Assembly (NCBI GenBank): GCA_009760855.2
Contig: WPIO01000018.1
Location: 1,052,501-1,077,500, forward strand
Origin: Cristatella mucedo
Lineage: Eukaryota; Bryozoa; Phylactolaemata; Cristatellidae
Length of the DNA: 25,000 nucleotides
Direction of reading: 5' to 3'
Part shown: positions 8,936 through 19,870 of the stretch, piece after piece
Layout of the letters: every line of letters starts with the position of its first letter
How positions within the stretch are numbered: position 1 is the stretch's first letter
Notes under the pieces: model-generated
Told to the model about the DNA's origin: nothing
Databases searched by the model: none
The model's input: only the letters and a program-made list of their open reading frames with translations
Made by a program: the position numbers and the translations under genes

Positions 8936-11751
8936 AAGTGAGAAGAGCCTCGGGGCACAGGCCTTGAGCTCGAGCGCGAGAGACTGGGCGACGTAATAGG
9001 CCACCACCGCCCTAGCGATCTACTGCGAGACTTGCCCAGCAGTCTTTGTAACGTCTAGGCCATTAACGAGCGTCGGATGTTCGCGACAGATCTCGCGAGA
9101 TACCCGTCTCGCATTCGCCATTCTCTTCGGCGCTAGAGGCGAGCGCAGCGAGAGTAAAAGCGGATTTTTGCACTTCGCGCCGCGCTCCCGGGAGGGCGCG
9201 CGACGCGGCCGCTTCGATGTGAGACGCGGCGAGAAGTGCGAAGCGGAAAGCTTCTCCGGCCTTGATCGCAGCGCGAAGGCTAGAGTCGGGGAACGAGCGG
9301 GCGCACAGTCGCACTTGCTAGCGGGCGCTGGACCTAATAGCGCACAGCGTGGAGAAAGAGCTGCCACTTTCACACGACCAATCAACGATCAACGATCCAA
9401 TGACTAGTGCTTCACTACAGGCGGCGGCGGCTGCTACGATGCGTTTTCCTTTTCTTTTCTTTCCTCGCACCGGCTGCCAAAAGACTAGAGGTCGTTGCTT
9501 GCATGCACTCAGTGTATTCTTCTTCTTTTTCTCACTATCGATATTCACATCGATCTTTGAGTGTCCACGCTCCAAACCCTAAGCTTCCGCTACCGACCCG
9601 CTGCGCTAGCAAAACTACTTCGCTGCGGCCTCCAATTTCCACCGGGCGCGCGCGCGCGCGGATTTTCGATGGCGGAGCATGGATTTTCGTCTGGGCTCGA
9701 CCCGCCACACCGGATAAGCACGCAAGATTGTATGTAGCGGGCAAGATCCGAAATCACTGAAACGTTATGGCACAAGATCTCCGCGTTTATCCGACACGAA
9801 CTATGCGGTTGGCCATCGAGTGAAATCGTGGCAGAATTTTGCTCGTTGGTTACGGTTGGGGATACGGCAGAAAAAAAAGGGGCCGGCTCTAGGTCGCCGC
9901 CCACGTGCAGGGACCGCAGGGCCAAATGGCCCGCGGCCGCGTCTGGCACCGCCGCTGTCAACGAGACCGCCAGCTGCGCTGGCCAGCTGCGGCAACTCGC
10001 CGCGCCGCTGCCATTTTGAAAAAGCTGAGAGCGGCGACGTAGAGTGTAAATCGATTATGCGCGTCGCCTGCGCTCAACTCTTCCAGGAGCGCCCGCAGAT
10101 CAAACGGCGGCTCTTCTAATTGCGGAGGAGCGCGGTCAGCGGCTGCAGCTGCGCATCGGCCGCGGCTGTAGCTAGACTTGCCGCGCCCGCTGAGAGGAGC
10201 TTTCTCGCCGCGCCGCTGCCACGACGTCGCCGGTTCGCTTTCCCGAGGGTTGAGGAGCCGGTTCTCTCGGCGGCTCAGCCCTCAACCCTCAACCGCCAAC
10301 ACTCGACCCTCATCATCAGCTCTCAACATCTCAACCAGCTCGGCGGCGACATCTCAACCGCCGTTTGCCTACTGCGACTTCCTCTCCGCTGTTTCGCCGC
10401 CGCCGCGGCGTCTGCTCTGTAGTTCAAGCCGCACGGCAGCTAGCGACGCGAGTGAAAAGAAAGGCGGGTCTACCACTATGCGAGAATGCACACGCGTGCG
10501 GTCGCTGCGCACGGCCGCCGTCTGCTGACAGACCCCGCGACAGAGCTGTGGCGACTTTGCGTCCGTCCAATCGGCGATTGAGAGAGAAAAAGATCGCCCG
10601 GCGACTTGCGATCGCCCGCGCGCGCGCATGCGCTCGAGACCGGACGGCGAGCGCCTCTCTGTGGGTGGGCTCGCGCGAGCGCTTTCATCTTAGCGCCGAC
10701 CGCGAGCTGCTCGGCGCTGCGACGCCGGCGATGTCGCCGCGCGACGGCTCACCTCGCTGTGACGGCTGGAGCTGCACGCGATGCGACGGCCTCGCGAGCT
10801 CGTCTCCGAGCTGAGCGGCAACGCTCGCCGACCCCGGCGCTCGTCCAATCAGCGGCGGACGACTCGGGCGGAAGTTGAGCAGAGCGGCGCGACGGCGGAG
10901 CTTCGGCCGAACCTCTGGCTGCTGCAGCAGCCCGGAGAGACTGACTGTCTGTAGGCCGCTATTGACGAGCGAGAGATTATGCTCAGCGTTCCGCACCGCG
11001 GCCCAGTTTACGCTAGGCGGCCGCGCCCCGAGGCCGCCGCACCCGGCTCGGCCCGGCCCGGCTCGGCCTGACTCAGACCGGTCAGCCGTCCGCCGAGGCC
11101 GCTCGACGCCGCTCCGTCGAGGCGGCGTCAAGAGCCTGCGCCGCCTCGACGAGGCGGCTCCGCTGGGCGCCGACGAGAGCCGCCAGGGCGGCGCCGCCAC
11201 CGCCGCAGCGGAGCGGCTCTTGCCGAGGCAAGCCGTCCGCCGGCGTACGTGCCGCTGCCTCGCCGGCGGGCTCAGGCGCGCCAACCGCACCGACCGGCTC
11301 GCTGTAGCCCGACGCGACGTGTCTCGTCGCGGCGACGTCATCGCTTCCCGCTCGGCGCATTTAACGCGAGCGCACGAGCGCGTGGTGAAAAAAGCCTAGA
11401 TTAGGAATGAAAAAGAAACCCTAGGTACCTTAGGCGAACAAATTGACACGAGAGAGAGAAAGAGTATACATTTTCGAGAGTGCAGGGGCTGCTCGCAGCC
11501 CTGTCGAGATAGTGTCCGTCGCATCCCCTGCGCTTCAGCAGCTGCTCTCGTCAGCAGCGACCGCCGGCGCTCTGCCGGCGCTCTGCCCGAATCTGCCGGA
11601 GGCGCTCGTTCGGCACTCGAGACGCGGCACTCATGTCACTCCGCCGTCGTTGCGAAGTGCCGTGCCAGAAGAAGAACCTGCAGGTCGTGGCCCCTAAATA
11701 AAAATCGCTTGCTCCGCCCCACTGCACGTGCTCGCTCGTCACGACCCAGAT
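8936..11751. other. CpG-rich islands without a supported gene
   Basis: Two blocks (about 9000-9350 and 9860-11400) are very CpG-rich with frames open on both strands. CCAAT boxes occur at 9378, 10567 and 10845, the last as CCAATCAG. A short (CG)n lies at about 9647-9661 and repeated CTCAAC words at about 10280-10375. The interval 9400-9580 is pyrimidine-rich. These islands look like promoter or first-exon DNA, but no coding domain is identifiable. Confidence 0.45.
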
Positions 11752-11885
11752 CGCGGGCTGGAGTTTTGCAGTGGGCAATTCCTTATCGCCAAATGCAAGA
11801 GGAGGTGATAAACGTAACGGCTCTTCTGCCGGTATTTAAACGAGGCTGTTAAATCAGCCAAGATTTACTTAATATTTCTATAACT
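11752..11885 (+). mobile_element. SINE-like repeat, family B, diverged copy
   Basis: It aligns with 19741-19870: shared words include TTATCGCC(A/G)...TGCAAG, the GGCTCT-TGC block and GGCTGTTAAATCAGC against GGCTGCTAAATCAGC, followed by an AT-rich end. The 5' tRNA-like part is too decayed to show a box B. Inference: an older copy of the same family. Confidence 0.6.
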
Positions 11886-11988
11886 GCTGTAAGATAGAAT
11901 GCGCACGTACATCCACGTACGAATACGTAGTGTACATAAAAATCTGAATGTACACCTATATATATTGTTTACATACATTTATCGTGAG

Positions 11989-12090
11989 CAAACACACGCA
12001 CGCACGTACGCACGCACGCACGCACGCACGCACGCACACACGCACGCACACACGCACACACGCACACACGCACACATATATATATATCCC
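11989..12090. repeat. CGCA/CACA purine-pyrimidine alternating tract
   Basis: (CGCA)n grading into (CACACG)n and ending in a TA run. Strict purine-pyrimidine alternation with CG steps is the type of sequence known to favour Z-DNA. Confidence 0.95.
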
Positions 12091-12122
12091 TATTATTAAA
12101 GCGAGAAAGTCTACCACGCTGC

Positions 12123-12200
12123 AAGATGGCGCATTTACGTCACGTGGAAAGATGGCGCATTTACGTCATCTGGCAAGGCGGCGCATTTACATCGCGCAGT
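12123..12200 (+). repeat. Three 26-bp units, each with YY1-like and CRE-like words
   Basis: Units start at 12123, 12149 and 12175. The first two read AAGATGGCGCATTTACGTCA plus six variable bases. The third has AAGGCGGC and TTTACATC in place of these. AAGATGGCG matches the core of the YY1/pleiohomeotic site, and TTACGTCA is the reverse of a TGACGTAA CRE/ATF site. Inference: possibly a promoter-type array, or a minisatellite that happens to contain these words. The 26-bp period is not a multiple of three. Confidence 0.85.
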
Positions 12201-12251
12201 TTACGTATAGTACTGTATTTCTACTTTGACTCAGCAAAGCGAGTCCACAGG

Positions 12252-12254
<3 letters not shown>

Positions 12255-12342
<88 letters not shown>

Positions 12343-12418
12343 ATACGATACACACACGCACACACACGCACACACACACACACACACGTATAAATATATA
12401 TATATATATATATATATA
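12255..12418. repeat. (TA)n-(TG)n / (CA)n-(TA)n long imperfect palindrome
   Basis: TA repeats run from 12255 and turn into TG repeats up to about 12341, with centre GCATACGATA. CA repeats from about 12351 to 12387 then turn into TA repeats ending at 12418. The arms are complementary over roughly 65-85 bases, so the block can extrude as a cruciform. Confidence 0.95.
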
Positions 12419-12430
12419 CGCGGACGGATA

Positions 12431-12479
12431 CCCAACGCGGCGTCGTGAGCTGGATGGCAGCTCACGACGCCGCGTTGGG
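12431..12479. repeat. Perfect 22-bp inverted repeat with 5-base loop
   Basis: The arm 12431-12452 is the exact reverse complement of 12458-12479, with loop GATGG. It starts 12 bases after the TA/TG/CA palindrome. The stem is too short and too perfect for a typical animal microRNA precursor. Confidence 0.97.
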
Positions 12480-12569
12480 CAAGTCTACGCTCGCGCCCCC
12501 AACCAGCCGCTCACGTCCGTGGGTCACGCTCGCGGCTCCGCTAATGCGCTACGAGAGCTCGTGTCGCAC

Positions 12570-12740
12570 TGGTTTGGCCCAGTGGTTTAGGTGCTCGCCC
12601 TTGACGACCGAGGTCAAGGTGAATGTATTGGAGGAGACCGAGGTTGTAGGCTCGAGCTCCGTGGCCTATGTGTAGTTCCTGAATAGGGACTAAATTCTCG
12701 TAGCGTGCTATGCGAATAAATTTTATATATTTATTTGTAT
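12570..12740 (+). mobile_element. tRNA-derived SINE-like copy, family A, copy 2
   Basis: Box A-like TGGCCCAGTGG lies at 12575-12585 and box B-like GGCTCGAGCTC at 12649-12659. The boxes are about 23 bases further apart than in copy 1, because 21 bases are inserted between two copies of GACCGAGGT (12606 and 12636). The 3' part (CTGAATAGGGACTAAATTC...GTGCTATGCGAATAA) matches copies 1 and 3. Confidence 0.7.
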
Positions 12741-13575
12741 CCCCCATGTCCGCGTTACTCGCCACGCCTCCGCTTCAATCCACGTCAGACGGTCGCGGCG
12801 AGCCGTCGCCCGAGCGCTCTCTCGAAGCGCTTTCGAGAGTAAATCATAAATATAAATCTAGTTAACGATGTTCCGCTCAAAGTGCCCAATCTCCGTGCCC
12901 TAAACCCAACGGCTTATGGGCTCATCGACCTGAGCGCTCTCGCGAGACCGGGGGCGCCCCGACGACCGTCGCTATCGCAAGCTGTTTGCCAAACTCGCGG
13001 TTGCCAAGCCCGGGACCTCGGCCGCTTCGCCGAGTCTCTATGAAGTTTCTACAGTAATAATGACAACATTGATAAAGCATTTGTCAAGTGCGCTAAAAGA
13101 ACCAAGTTGATGCACTGCCGTATGCTGAAATGTAGACGCCTATTGACTTATAATATGGCTGATACGTGGACAACAATTTCAGCGTGCATAAAAGACTTGA
13201 AGGCTTATTCGCGCAGACGTACGCTTTCAGTGACAGGTGGACTTCTGGCTTCGCTTTAAGTATCGCGATGTCTTTTATGAGCTCGTTTTAAGCGTCCGGC
13301 TCATAGGAACTACGGCAGAGTCACCGAAGGGTATGCGGCAGGCTGCAAGCGCGGTTACGCCGCCCGAGTCGGGGGTCAGAGGTCAGAGAGTCAGAGAGTC
13401 GGAAGTCTGCATCTGGTCCGTGGGTAGTCCTGAGGACTAAGTATTTCAGGCAGATAGGCAAGGTGCAAACAAAAGTAAAGGTTAATAAAATCAGAGGCAG
13501 AATCTTGGTCGATGCGCTGCTTGATGGGAAGCCATAGTAGGTCGGCGAGAGGCGGTGTAATGTAGCTGCCATGTT
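12741..13575. other. Unassigned mixed-composition stretch
   Basis: The first half is GC-rich, then AT-rich from about 13030. I see no gene or repeat. The short plus-strand frame at 13237-13440 has no recognisable motif. Confidence 0.5.
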
Positions 13576-13690
13576 TAGGCACCGCGGTAGCGTGCGCGTC
13601 TTCTACGACCAAGGTCGTGGGCTCGAGCCCCGCGGAATATGTGATGCGACCGGATAGAGATTAGATTCTCTTAGGGCACTATAAAAATGA
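13576..13690 (+). mobile_element. tRNA-derived SINE-like copy, family A, copy 3
   Basis: A tRNA-like stretch (GCGGTAGCGTGCGCGTC...) leads to box B GGCTCGAGCCC at 13620-13630, then the family 3' part (GGATAGAGATTAGATTCTC...GCACTATAAAAATGA). The 5' end differs from copies 1 and 2 and may be truncated or a subfamily variant. CCGCGG words lie on both sides of the tRNA-like part. Confidence 0.65.
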
Positions 13691-14855
13691 GTTAGAATGC
13701 AGAATGACAGCAGAATGGCGGCTAAACGCTCGCATGAAGGCACTAAATCTCGCACACACATGCACTCCCAGACACAATTTTAGATGCTTTTGCTTCGCGG
13801 GAAAGTACTAATACGAGCGCAGAATCGTCCCCTCAGGAGTCCAGTCTCGACAAAAACAGAGCATTTTACAAAGCACAAGCGCACGGCCCATATCGCAGTG
13901 CCGATGACCGCTGCTGGCTGCTACGCAGTCGCGACAGGCTCACGACGTGGAACACGAAGTGAATCTACCTCGACGGTTGCTACGTTTCTGTCAGTTTTAG
14001 TTAGGAATGAGAAGGGTGGCGTAATTATAACTTAAGGTCAAGTCTCAGCCGACAATTCTGAGCTTCGCTGCGAGGGGGGCTCTCGCTGCTTCTCGTCGAA
14101 GCGCCGGAGTTGCATGCCGCCTGGCGAGAGACTCGGATGACTTCGGCGGAAGAGGAAACAGCTGATGACGAGGCGCCTCCTGCCTAACGGAGCTGCTGCA
14201 ACGGCAGTGTTTGTATGCGCAATCTCAGCGAGAGCGCTGGCGCCGCCGCTAGGCGGTCCGAACGTACGCCATTACTGATGGTGAGGCGGCGGCGCATGGC
14301 CTGACTTCGAAGAGGGTGGGATACGATTGGCGGCGACTGAAGGCGGTCGCAAGACGCAGGGCGAGCGAGATGCGGCAGATCGGGCAGAGCTCGAATATCT
14401 CTGCGAAGAAACGTCAGGCGGGGCAGATTTCAAGTCCACCTACGTCGTTGGTGGCGCACTCCGTTCGACTCCAGAACAGTGCGATCGTATAGCAAAGGGT
14501 CCTCCGTAGTGCAATGTGCTATAGTTCTCGCCATTGCAAGAATGTCAACTTCTCTGCGCAACGCATCTCCCCGGATTCAGCTGCGAACGGGGCAGCGTTC
14601 AGCGAGCCAGCGAACGTTCGCCAATGAAACAGCTTCGATTTTAGCGGGACTTGAGAGTCTGGGCACGAGCGACCGGCGACTGACGCATGGCCGCGCGCGT
14701 GCGTGTTCGCGCTACCGGATTCCGCAGGGCCCCAAGCTCGTGGTCGTCTGCGGCGCACGGCCGCGTTCAGCAGTGCTAACTGTGGTGCAGTCGAGCTGAG
14801 ACGGCATTGCGAGCGACCGTCGACCCGCAGACTGGCGGGGTACTTTTGTACCGAC

Positions 14856-14886
<31 letters not shown>

Positions 14887-16029
14887 CCGTATCCCAGACC
14901 GCTCGCTGCGCCGTCCGCTCGCAATCCGCAGCAGCAAGGAAGCGGCGCTGCGAGCCGCAGCTGACAGTGCTCGCTCCGTGGCGGCGGCGCGCCATCCGTA
15001 AGCGGCGGCGCGCGTCGACGACGATCAGGCCGAATCTCGCTGGTGGACGCCAAAACGAAGCGCCCTGGCGCAGCGTGCGACGCTACTCGCCTCTACTCCT
15101 TGCCTGTCGGCGTGGCGGCGTCTCGCCTCCTTCTGCGGCGGCGCGCTTCGCGGTAGCCGACCGGGAGGGGCACCGATTGGCACGACGGCCAGAATTGCGT
15201 CTCAGCGCAAGCGCCGCCGGGAAGCGGGAACCAAACTGCGCGAGCACCCCTCAGCCCGAAGATGCAGACCGGATGCGCACAGGTGCCGCGAGTTCAGCCG
15301 CCACCGTCGCCGATACCCTCCATGTAAATACAGCGAGGTGCAACGTCGTGCCAGCGATGGGAGCTTTGTGCGGCAGCGGTGGCGGCGGCAGAGAGCAGTC
15401 GATGTATTTATTGACGCGACCATCCGGTAGCGCCGCTGCCATCCCGTCGGGGCGCGAAAGGCCCTCTGGCTGCGCGCAAAAGCCCGACCGATATCGGCAG
15501 ACGCTCCTGGCGCGGAGGTTTACAGATGGGCGGACGGGCTAATGGTACTCGCTACGTCAGCTGCACAGGCGCATAAATAAAGCGAAGGCCATTGACGCAA
15601 GCGCTGCGCGAGCCCGCGGCCCGCGCGGCGAGCACCGTCACCGGACGGCGGTCGATTGGCCAGAGCCGCGGGCTTTCCAGCTGCCGCTGCTGCCGACGCG
15701 TCAGGCGGGTCGCGGCGGAGACGGGTCGCGCGCTCTCCTAGCGTGTTCTAGTCGTAGTGCCGACGACGGCACCGCCGTGGTCCGGACGTATGCACTCGCG
15801 CGCGCGTGAAACGGCGGCCTTCTAGATCGGCCAGATTATTACTTGTCAAAATATTGGTTCGCGTTTGCTGAATTATAATGACCGTGAGTCGGTTGTGCTA
15901 TAATCCATCGTTAAGCAACACGATACGCCGAGGTTGCGCATTAGGTGAAGATTTTCGCACTGGGCCTGACCTTGGCGGGAGTTGTGCTCTAGGCTTTGTT
16001 CCAGGCGAGCGCTGTGCTTTACGATCTGA

Positions 16030-16033
<4 letters not shown>
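13691..16033. other. CpG-rich stretch without a supported gene
   Basis: Contains a CCG trinucleotide tract (14854-14889), inverted CCAAT boxes (ATTGG) at 15176 and 15655, a CRE-like TACGTCAG near 15553, and AATAAA at 15576. The longest frame (14703-15542, 279 residues) is Arg/Ala/Ser-rich and overlaps open frames on the minus strand, so I do not call it. Confidence 0.5.
14854..14889. repeat. CCG trinucleotide tract
   Basis: (CCG)n with one CCACCG interruption, in a CpG-rich region. Confidence 0.95.
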
Positions 16034-16072
<39 letters not shown>

Positions 16073-16104
16073 ATTATATATTCATATATTTCATATATAT
16101 TTTA
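16034..16104. repeat. (TA)n microsatellite and AT-rich flank
   Basis: A pure TA run to about 16068, then ATATTCATATATTTCATATAT-type sequence. Confidence 0.95.
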
Positions 16105-17904
16105 CTTTTTACCAGCCTTCCGTTGACAATAATGCTGAGGCTGCTAGCGGAGAAAGAAACGTGAGTGGCCAAAAGCGATGGAAGCAGGATCGAACTTACT
16201 GCTGCTAATCTAGATTTTGTCAAAATGGCGACACGGCGACCAATGTAGTACAAGTGCAGGCATAGGCAGAACCACGATTTTCGACTGCGGGCCAAAGCTG
16301 TTCATATAAGGGGAAAAATTCGTAAGTAATGCAGACATATAGCACATGCACGTGCTGCTAATTCGACATGACCTCGCCCGTTGCTTGCTGAATGGAAGTT
16401 GGAACTAAATTCGTCGTGCTGGTAACGTTGAGGCGGCATGGAAATACGAGGGTGGCCCCATTTTGCGTCCCAGCCATGCGTGAGAACGCCCTCCCTCTCC
16501 GCCCCGCCACAAGCTCCGTCGCTGGGTGCCGGCCATAGTTAAAGCGCCATGTGGCGAAATCGGAAAACCCGATGCACGACTTGAGCAGCATAAGCACATG
16601 GTTTCTTATGAGAACAGACAAATGGCTGCTGGCAACGTGTAGCTGCGTGGCGCCTTAGCCTCGACTGGCGAGTTGAAGAATGGAGTGATCTTTCTTCTTG
16701 TGTCGATTATGGTCGCTGCGACGCCTGTGACTGCTGTAGCTTGCACCGAGACAGCTTCTGCGCAAGCCTCTGAGGTTATGGACTGCTGGTCTGACACTGG
16801 AAAAGCAATTTTACTTCGAGACTGCTACTGATGTCTGCACAATGCACGTAACTGTTGCTGAGTCTCATTACACGCCAGAAGATGAGCCGTGTGTTTTCAC
16901 AATGCTGAGAATGGTAACAACGCCATGCTGAGCTTAATGCCGCTGCTTTACAATGGCTGAGAGGACGTCTTGTCTGTAACGAGAATATACAATTTTGTTG
17001 TGCGATGGATCACGCGGTGCGACGGCTCTGGGCTTCGCGCCGGTATTCGTTGCGCGCGTCGGTGAGAGCTAGACTCGTTACGAGCGCGGCGCCTTTCGGC
17101 CTCGCTTTGCCCGGAAGCGGTAGCCGCTGCGCACCGTTCGTAACGCGCGCGCGCGGACGGACGGACTCTGCCGCTCGCACGGCGGTCCATTTGGTCGCCC
17201 CGCAGCCGCTGCACGGGTCGCTCGCTCTGCGGCGCCCGCCGCCGACGCGAACGCAGACACAATGGAAGTGGCTAGCCGCCACGCGAGCGCGCCTGCAGGC
17301 CGCGCTCGCGTGCAGAGGAGCGCCGCGGCGGCAGCTTTCGCCGTGCCCTTCCCCCTTTGACGCGCGAGAGAGGCGCTCTTCTCCTCCGCCGATGGCGGGA
17401 AAGCAGCAGCCAAGCCTGAACGCTCGGCGCCGCGCGTCCAAGCGGCAGCGGCGGCGGCGGCGCTGCCCCGTTTCAGCAAGCAGTTGCGCGCCGCTGCGTC
17501 GGACGCGGCGGCGCTCTAAGCGCCATCGAGCGGAGCACGGATGCGGCGCGCGAGGAGCACGGCTGGACGAGGGTGGCTACGCCGTGCGCCAGTCGCACGT
17601 TGCTCGCTAGCGAAGGTCATTTGTTTTTTCTTTTCTCGAAAAGTATCTTAATTGGGCAATAGTTTTAGAATCAGCCGCGAATGGCCATGGCCACGTCCAA
17701 GACATGGCTGCGTTAGTTTTGCAGTGAAAGTGATGCAAGGACTGCGCATTCTACCTGTAGATGCAGCTGTAAGCTTCGGTGTTCCAAGAGTTGAGCCGCG
17801 CACATAGGACGACAGGGTCTCGGATGGTTGATTTAAGTAAGAAATACGCTAGCAGACTCAGCGGCAAAAATGTTTTGAGAAAGGCAGATGCACCCTAAAT
17901 GACT
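16105..17904. other. Unassigned stretch with a CpG-rich core
   Basis: 16105-16980 is mixed composition, with CAATGCTGAG-like words recurring near 16129, 16900 and 16923. 17000-17620 is a CpG-rich island with frames on both strands. The 87-residue minus-strand frame at 16358-16621 has no motif I recognise. Confidence 0.45.
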
Positions 17905-17951
17905 ACGTTCGAATGCTGTTGCTATGGCCAATAGCAACAGCATTCGAACGT
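17905..17951. repeat. Perfect 21-bp inverted repeat with 5-base loop
   Basis: The arm 17905-17925 is the exact reverse complement of 17931-17951, with loop GGCCA. Flanks are ordinary mixed sequence with no similarity to the 12431 hairpin. Confidence 0.97.
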
Positions 17952-18137
17952 GTGACCTCTGAGGCTGAGAAGTGCGAGCACCTTCCGCTGAGATGCGATG
18001 AGAGCCCGTGAACGACGTCACTCGTCTAGCCGGCTATTAGATAGCCACTTTTGTAAAACGCGTAGCATCAAACGGCATCAATTATCGTTCAGACCTTGTT
18101 GATGACGTATAGAGCAGGGCGAGGCATGAGCCCTCTT
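17952..18137. other. Short unassigned spacer
   Basis: I see nothing in it. Confidence 0.5.
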
Positions 18138-18320
18138 AAGGACGGGCAGACCAGCAGGTGTGCTTAGGTCTGACTGACCCTCAAGTTTCTCAGATCTCCC
18201 GATGCGCTTAGCTCCTTAGATCTGCCTGCGCCACTAGCTGCTTAGACCAGCGTGTGTACGTCAGTTGCTTCGATCCGCCGGCGCCTTTAGGCGATGGTCT
18301 GACGTATCGGCTGCACACGG
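18138..18320 (+). repeat. Degenerate 26-bp tandem repeat
   Basis: Related words start at 18138, 18164, 18190, 18216, 18242, 18269 and 18295. The consensus opens TTAGATCTG and ends around TAGCTGC. Units diverge strongly from one another, so the array is old or under little homogenisation. Confidence 0.65.
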
Positions 18321-19056
18321 TTGGAAATTGACCGTTTGGCTTCCGACTGTCTGCTCCTTGCACTTCAGCACCTCCAGCTCGTCAAAGCATCCTTTCTTTG
18401 CTGGACGAATTCAAAAGTAGACTCGCTGCCTTTTCATTTTGTTTTGTGCATGTGTTCAATTTCGATCAGTGAACTACTACGTACATATAAGACGTGCAGC
18501 TTCCACGTGCGAAAAATTGAGGTTGCTAAAGTACAGGCTTCTGCTGTTCATTCTCGTGGTTTGCCATTTAGTCAGACTTGCATTCTCATACATTCGGGCT
18601 GTGGCAGTTTGCTTCCCTGCTAGAAAACACTACGCCTTGACGCTTTCGCACCGTGCCGATGACTTAGTGATGACCTTGCTAAATTTAAAAAGTTCGCATT
18701 TATTCTTTTCCCGGTTGCTGCCAGCTGCTTCACAGTGACTGACGGTTGGATTTGACTTTTTTTTTTTAGCTTTTTCTTTCGGTCATGTCACTCATTCGAT
18801 AGCTTGAAATAGCCCAGAGAAAGACAGCCCAGGAGATGAGGGTATTTTATTATCGACTCTGTTCCTACTTGCCACGGCCTATAAAGTGCACCTCGTGCAG
18901 GGTAGCAAACTTGGAGAAGATCACCATAGCTTGACACCGAACGAAGCATTGAGAAGATCTCTCATGTTGCTCTCTCGCTCGCTCTCAAACTCAGCTCCTC
19001 TGTAGCTCTGCAGCACTCCTGTAATCCTCTCTGTCTGGCCTCTCTGTCTCGCGCGA
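18321..19056. other. Unassigned stretch
   Basis: Mixed composition with a T-run near 18759. Overlapping plus-strand frames (18321-18623, 18439-18738) show no domain. It becomes CT-rich toward the next tract. Confidence 0.5.
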
Positions 19057-19519
<463 letters not shown>

Positions 19520-19740
19520 GTCGGCGGCTCGTATTCTGACCAGTCTACCGGTCGCACAATCTCGACAATATCTCTCGATGGGTGAGCGTTGCTGTCCTCT
19601 AATTCTTTACTAGGGCATTTTTGTCGTCGTTCGCCGGCTGCCGCGCGCGCATTACCTATCTATAATCTACGGCCACGTTTCAAAAAAGGGATATCGTAAC
19701 GCTGGAAGAAAGAAGAAAGGCGATCTCGGTCCCGAGGTCG

Positions 19741-19870
19741 TGAGGTCGAATCCAGCGGTGCGCTATCCTTAATCGCCGCTGCAAGTGGTGGTAATAGCCG
19801 TAAGGGCTCTGCTGTCGCTATAAAAAAGGCTGCTAAATCAGCTAGTATTTATTATTTTATTATTATTATG
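19741..19870 (+). mobile_element. SINE-like repeat, family B, with (ATT)n tail
   Basis: Box B-like GGTCGAATCC lies at 19744-19753 just after CCGAGGTCGTGA, followed by about 90 bases shared with 11752-11885, the word GGCTGCTAAATCAGC and a TATTTATTATTTTATT tail. No box A is clear, so the 5' end may be truncated. Confidence 0.65.

Noticed and set aside
10120-11399. Several 100-220 codon frames on both strands
   Set aside because: All lie in extremely CpG-rich DNA where stop codons are rare. They are Arg/Ala/Ser-rich and overlap one another on both strands.
11395-11440. Telomere-type TTAGG repeats near CCTAGGTACCTTAGG
   Set aside because: Only isolated words occur and there is no tandem TTAGG run.
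11989-12090. CRISPR-like array
   Set aside because: The periodicity is simple-sequence repeat without unique spacers. The same applies to the 5584-5906 array, which has no spacers.
12431-12479. MicroRNA precursor
   Set aside because: A 22-bp stem with a 5-base loop is too short, and perfect pairing without bulges is unlike typical animal precursors.
14703-15542. A 279-codon frame with an AATAAA 34 bases downstream
   Set aside because: Arg/Ala-rich composition, interrupted by CCG-repeat polyalanine, overlapping open frames on the minus strand, and no recognisable domain. GC richness explains its length.
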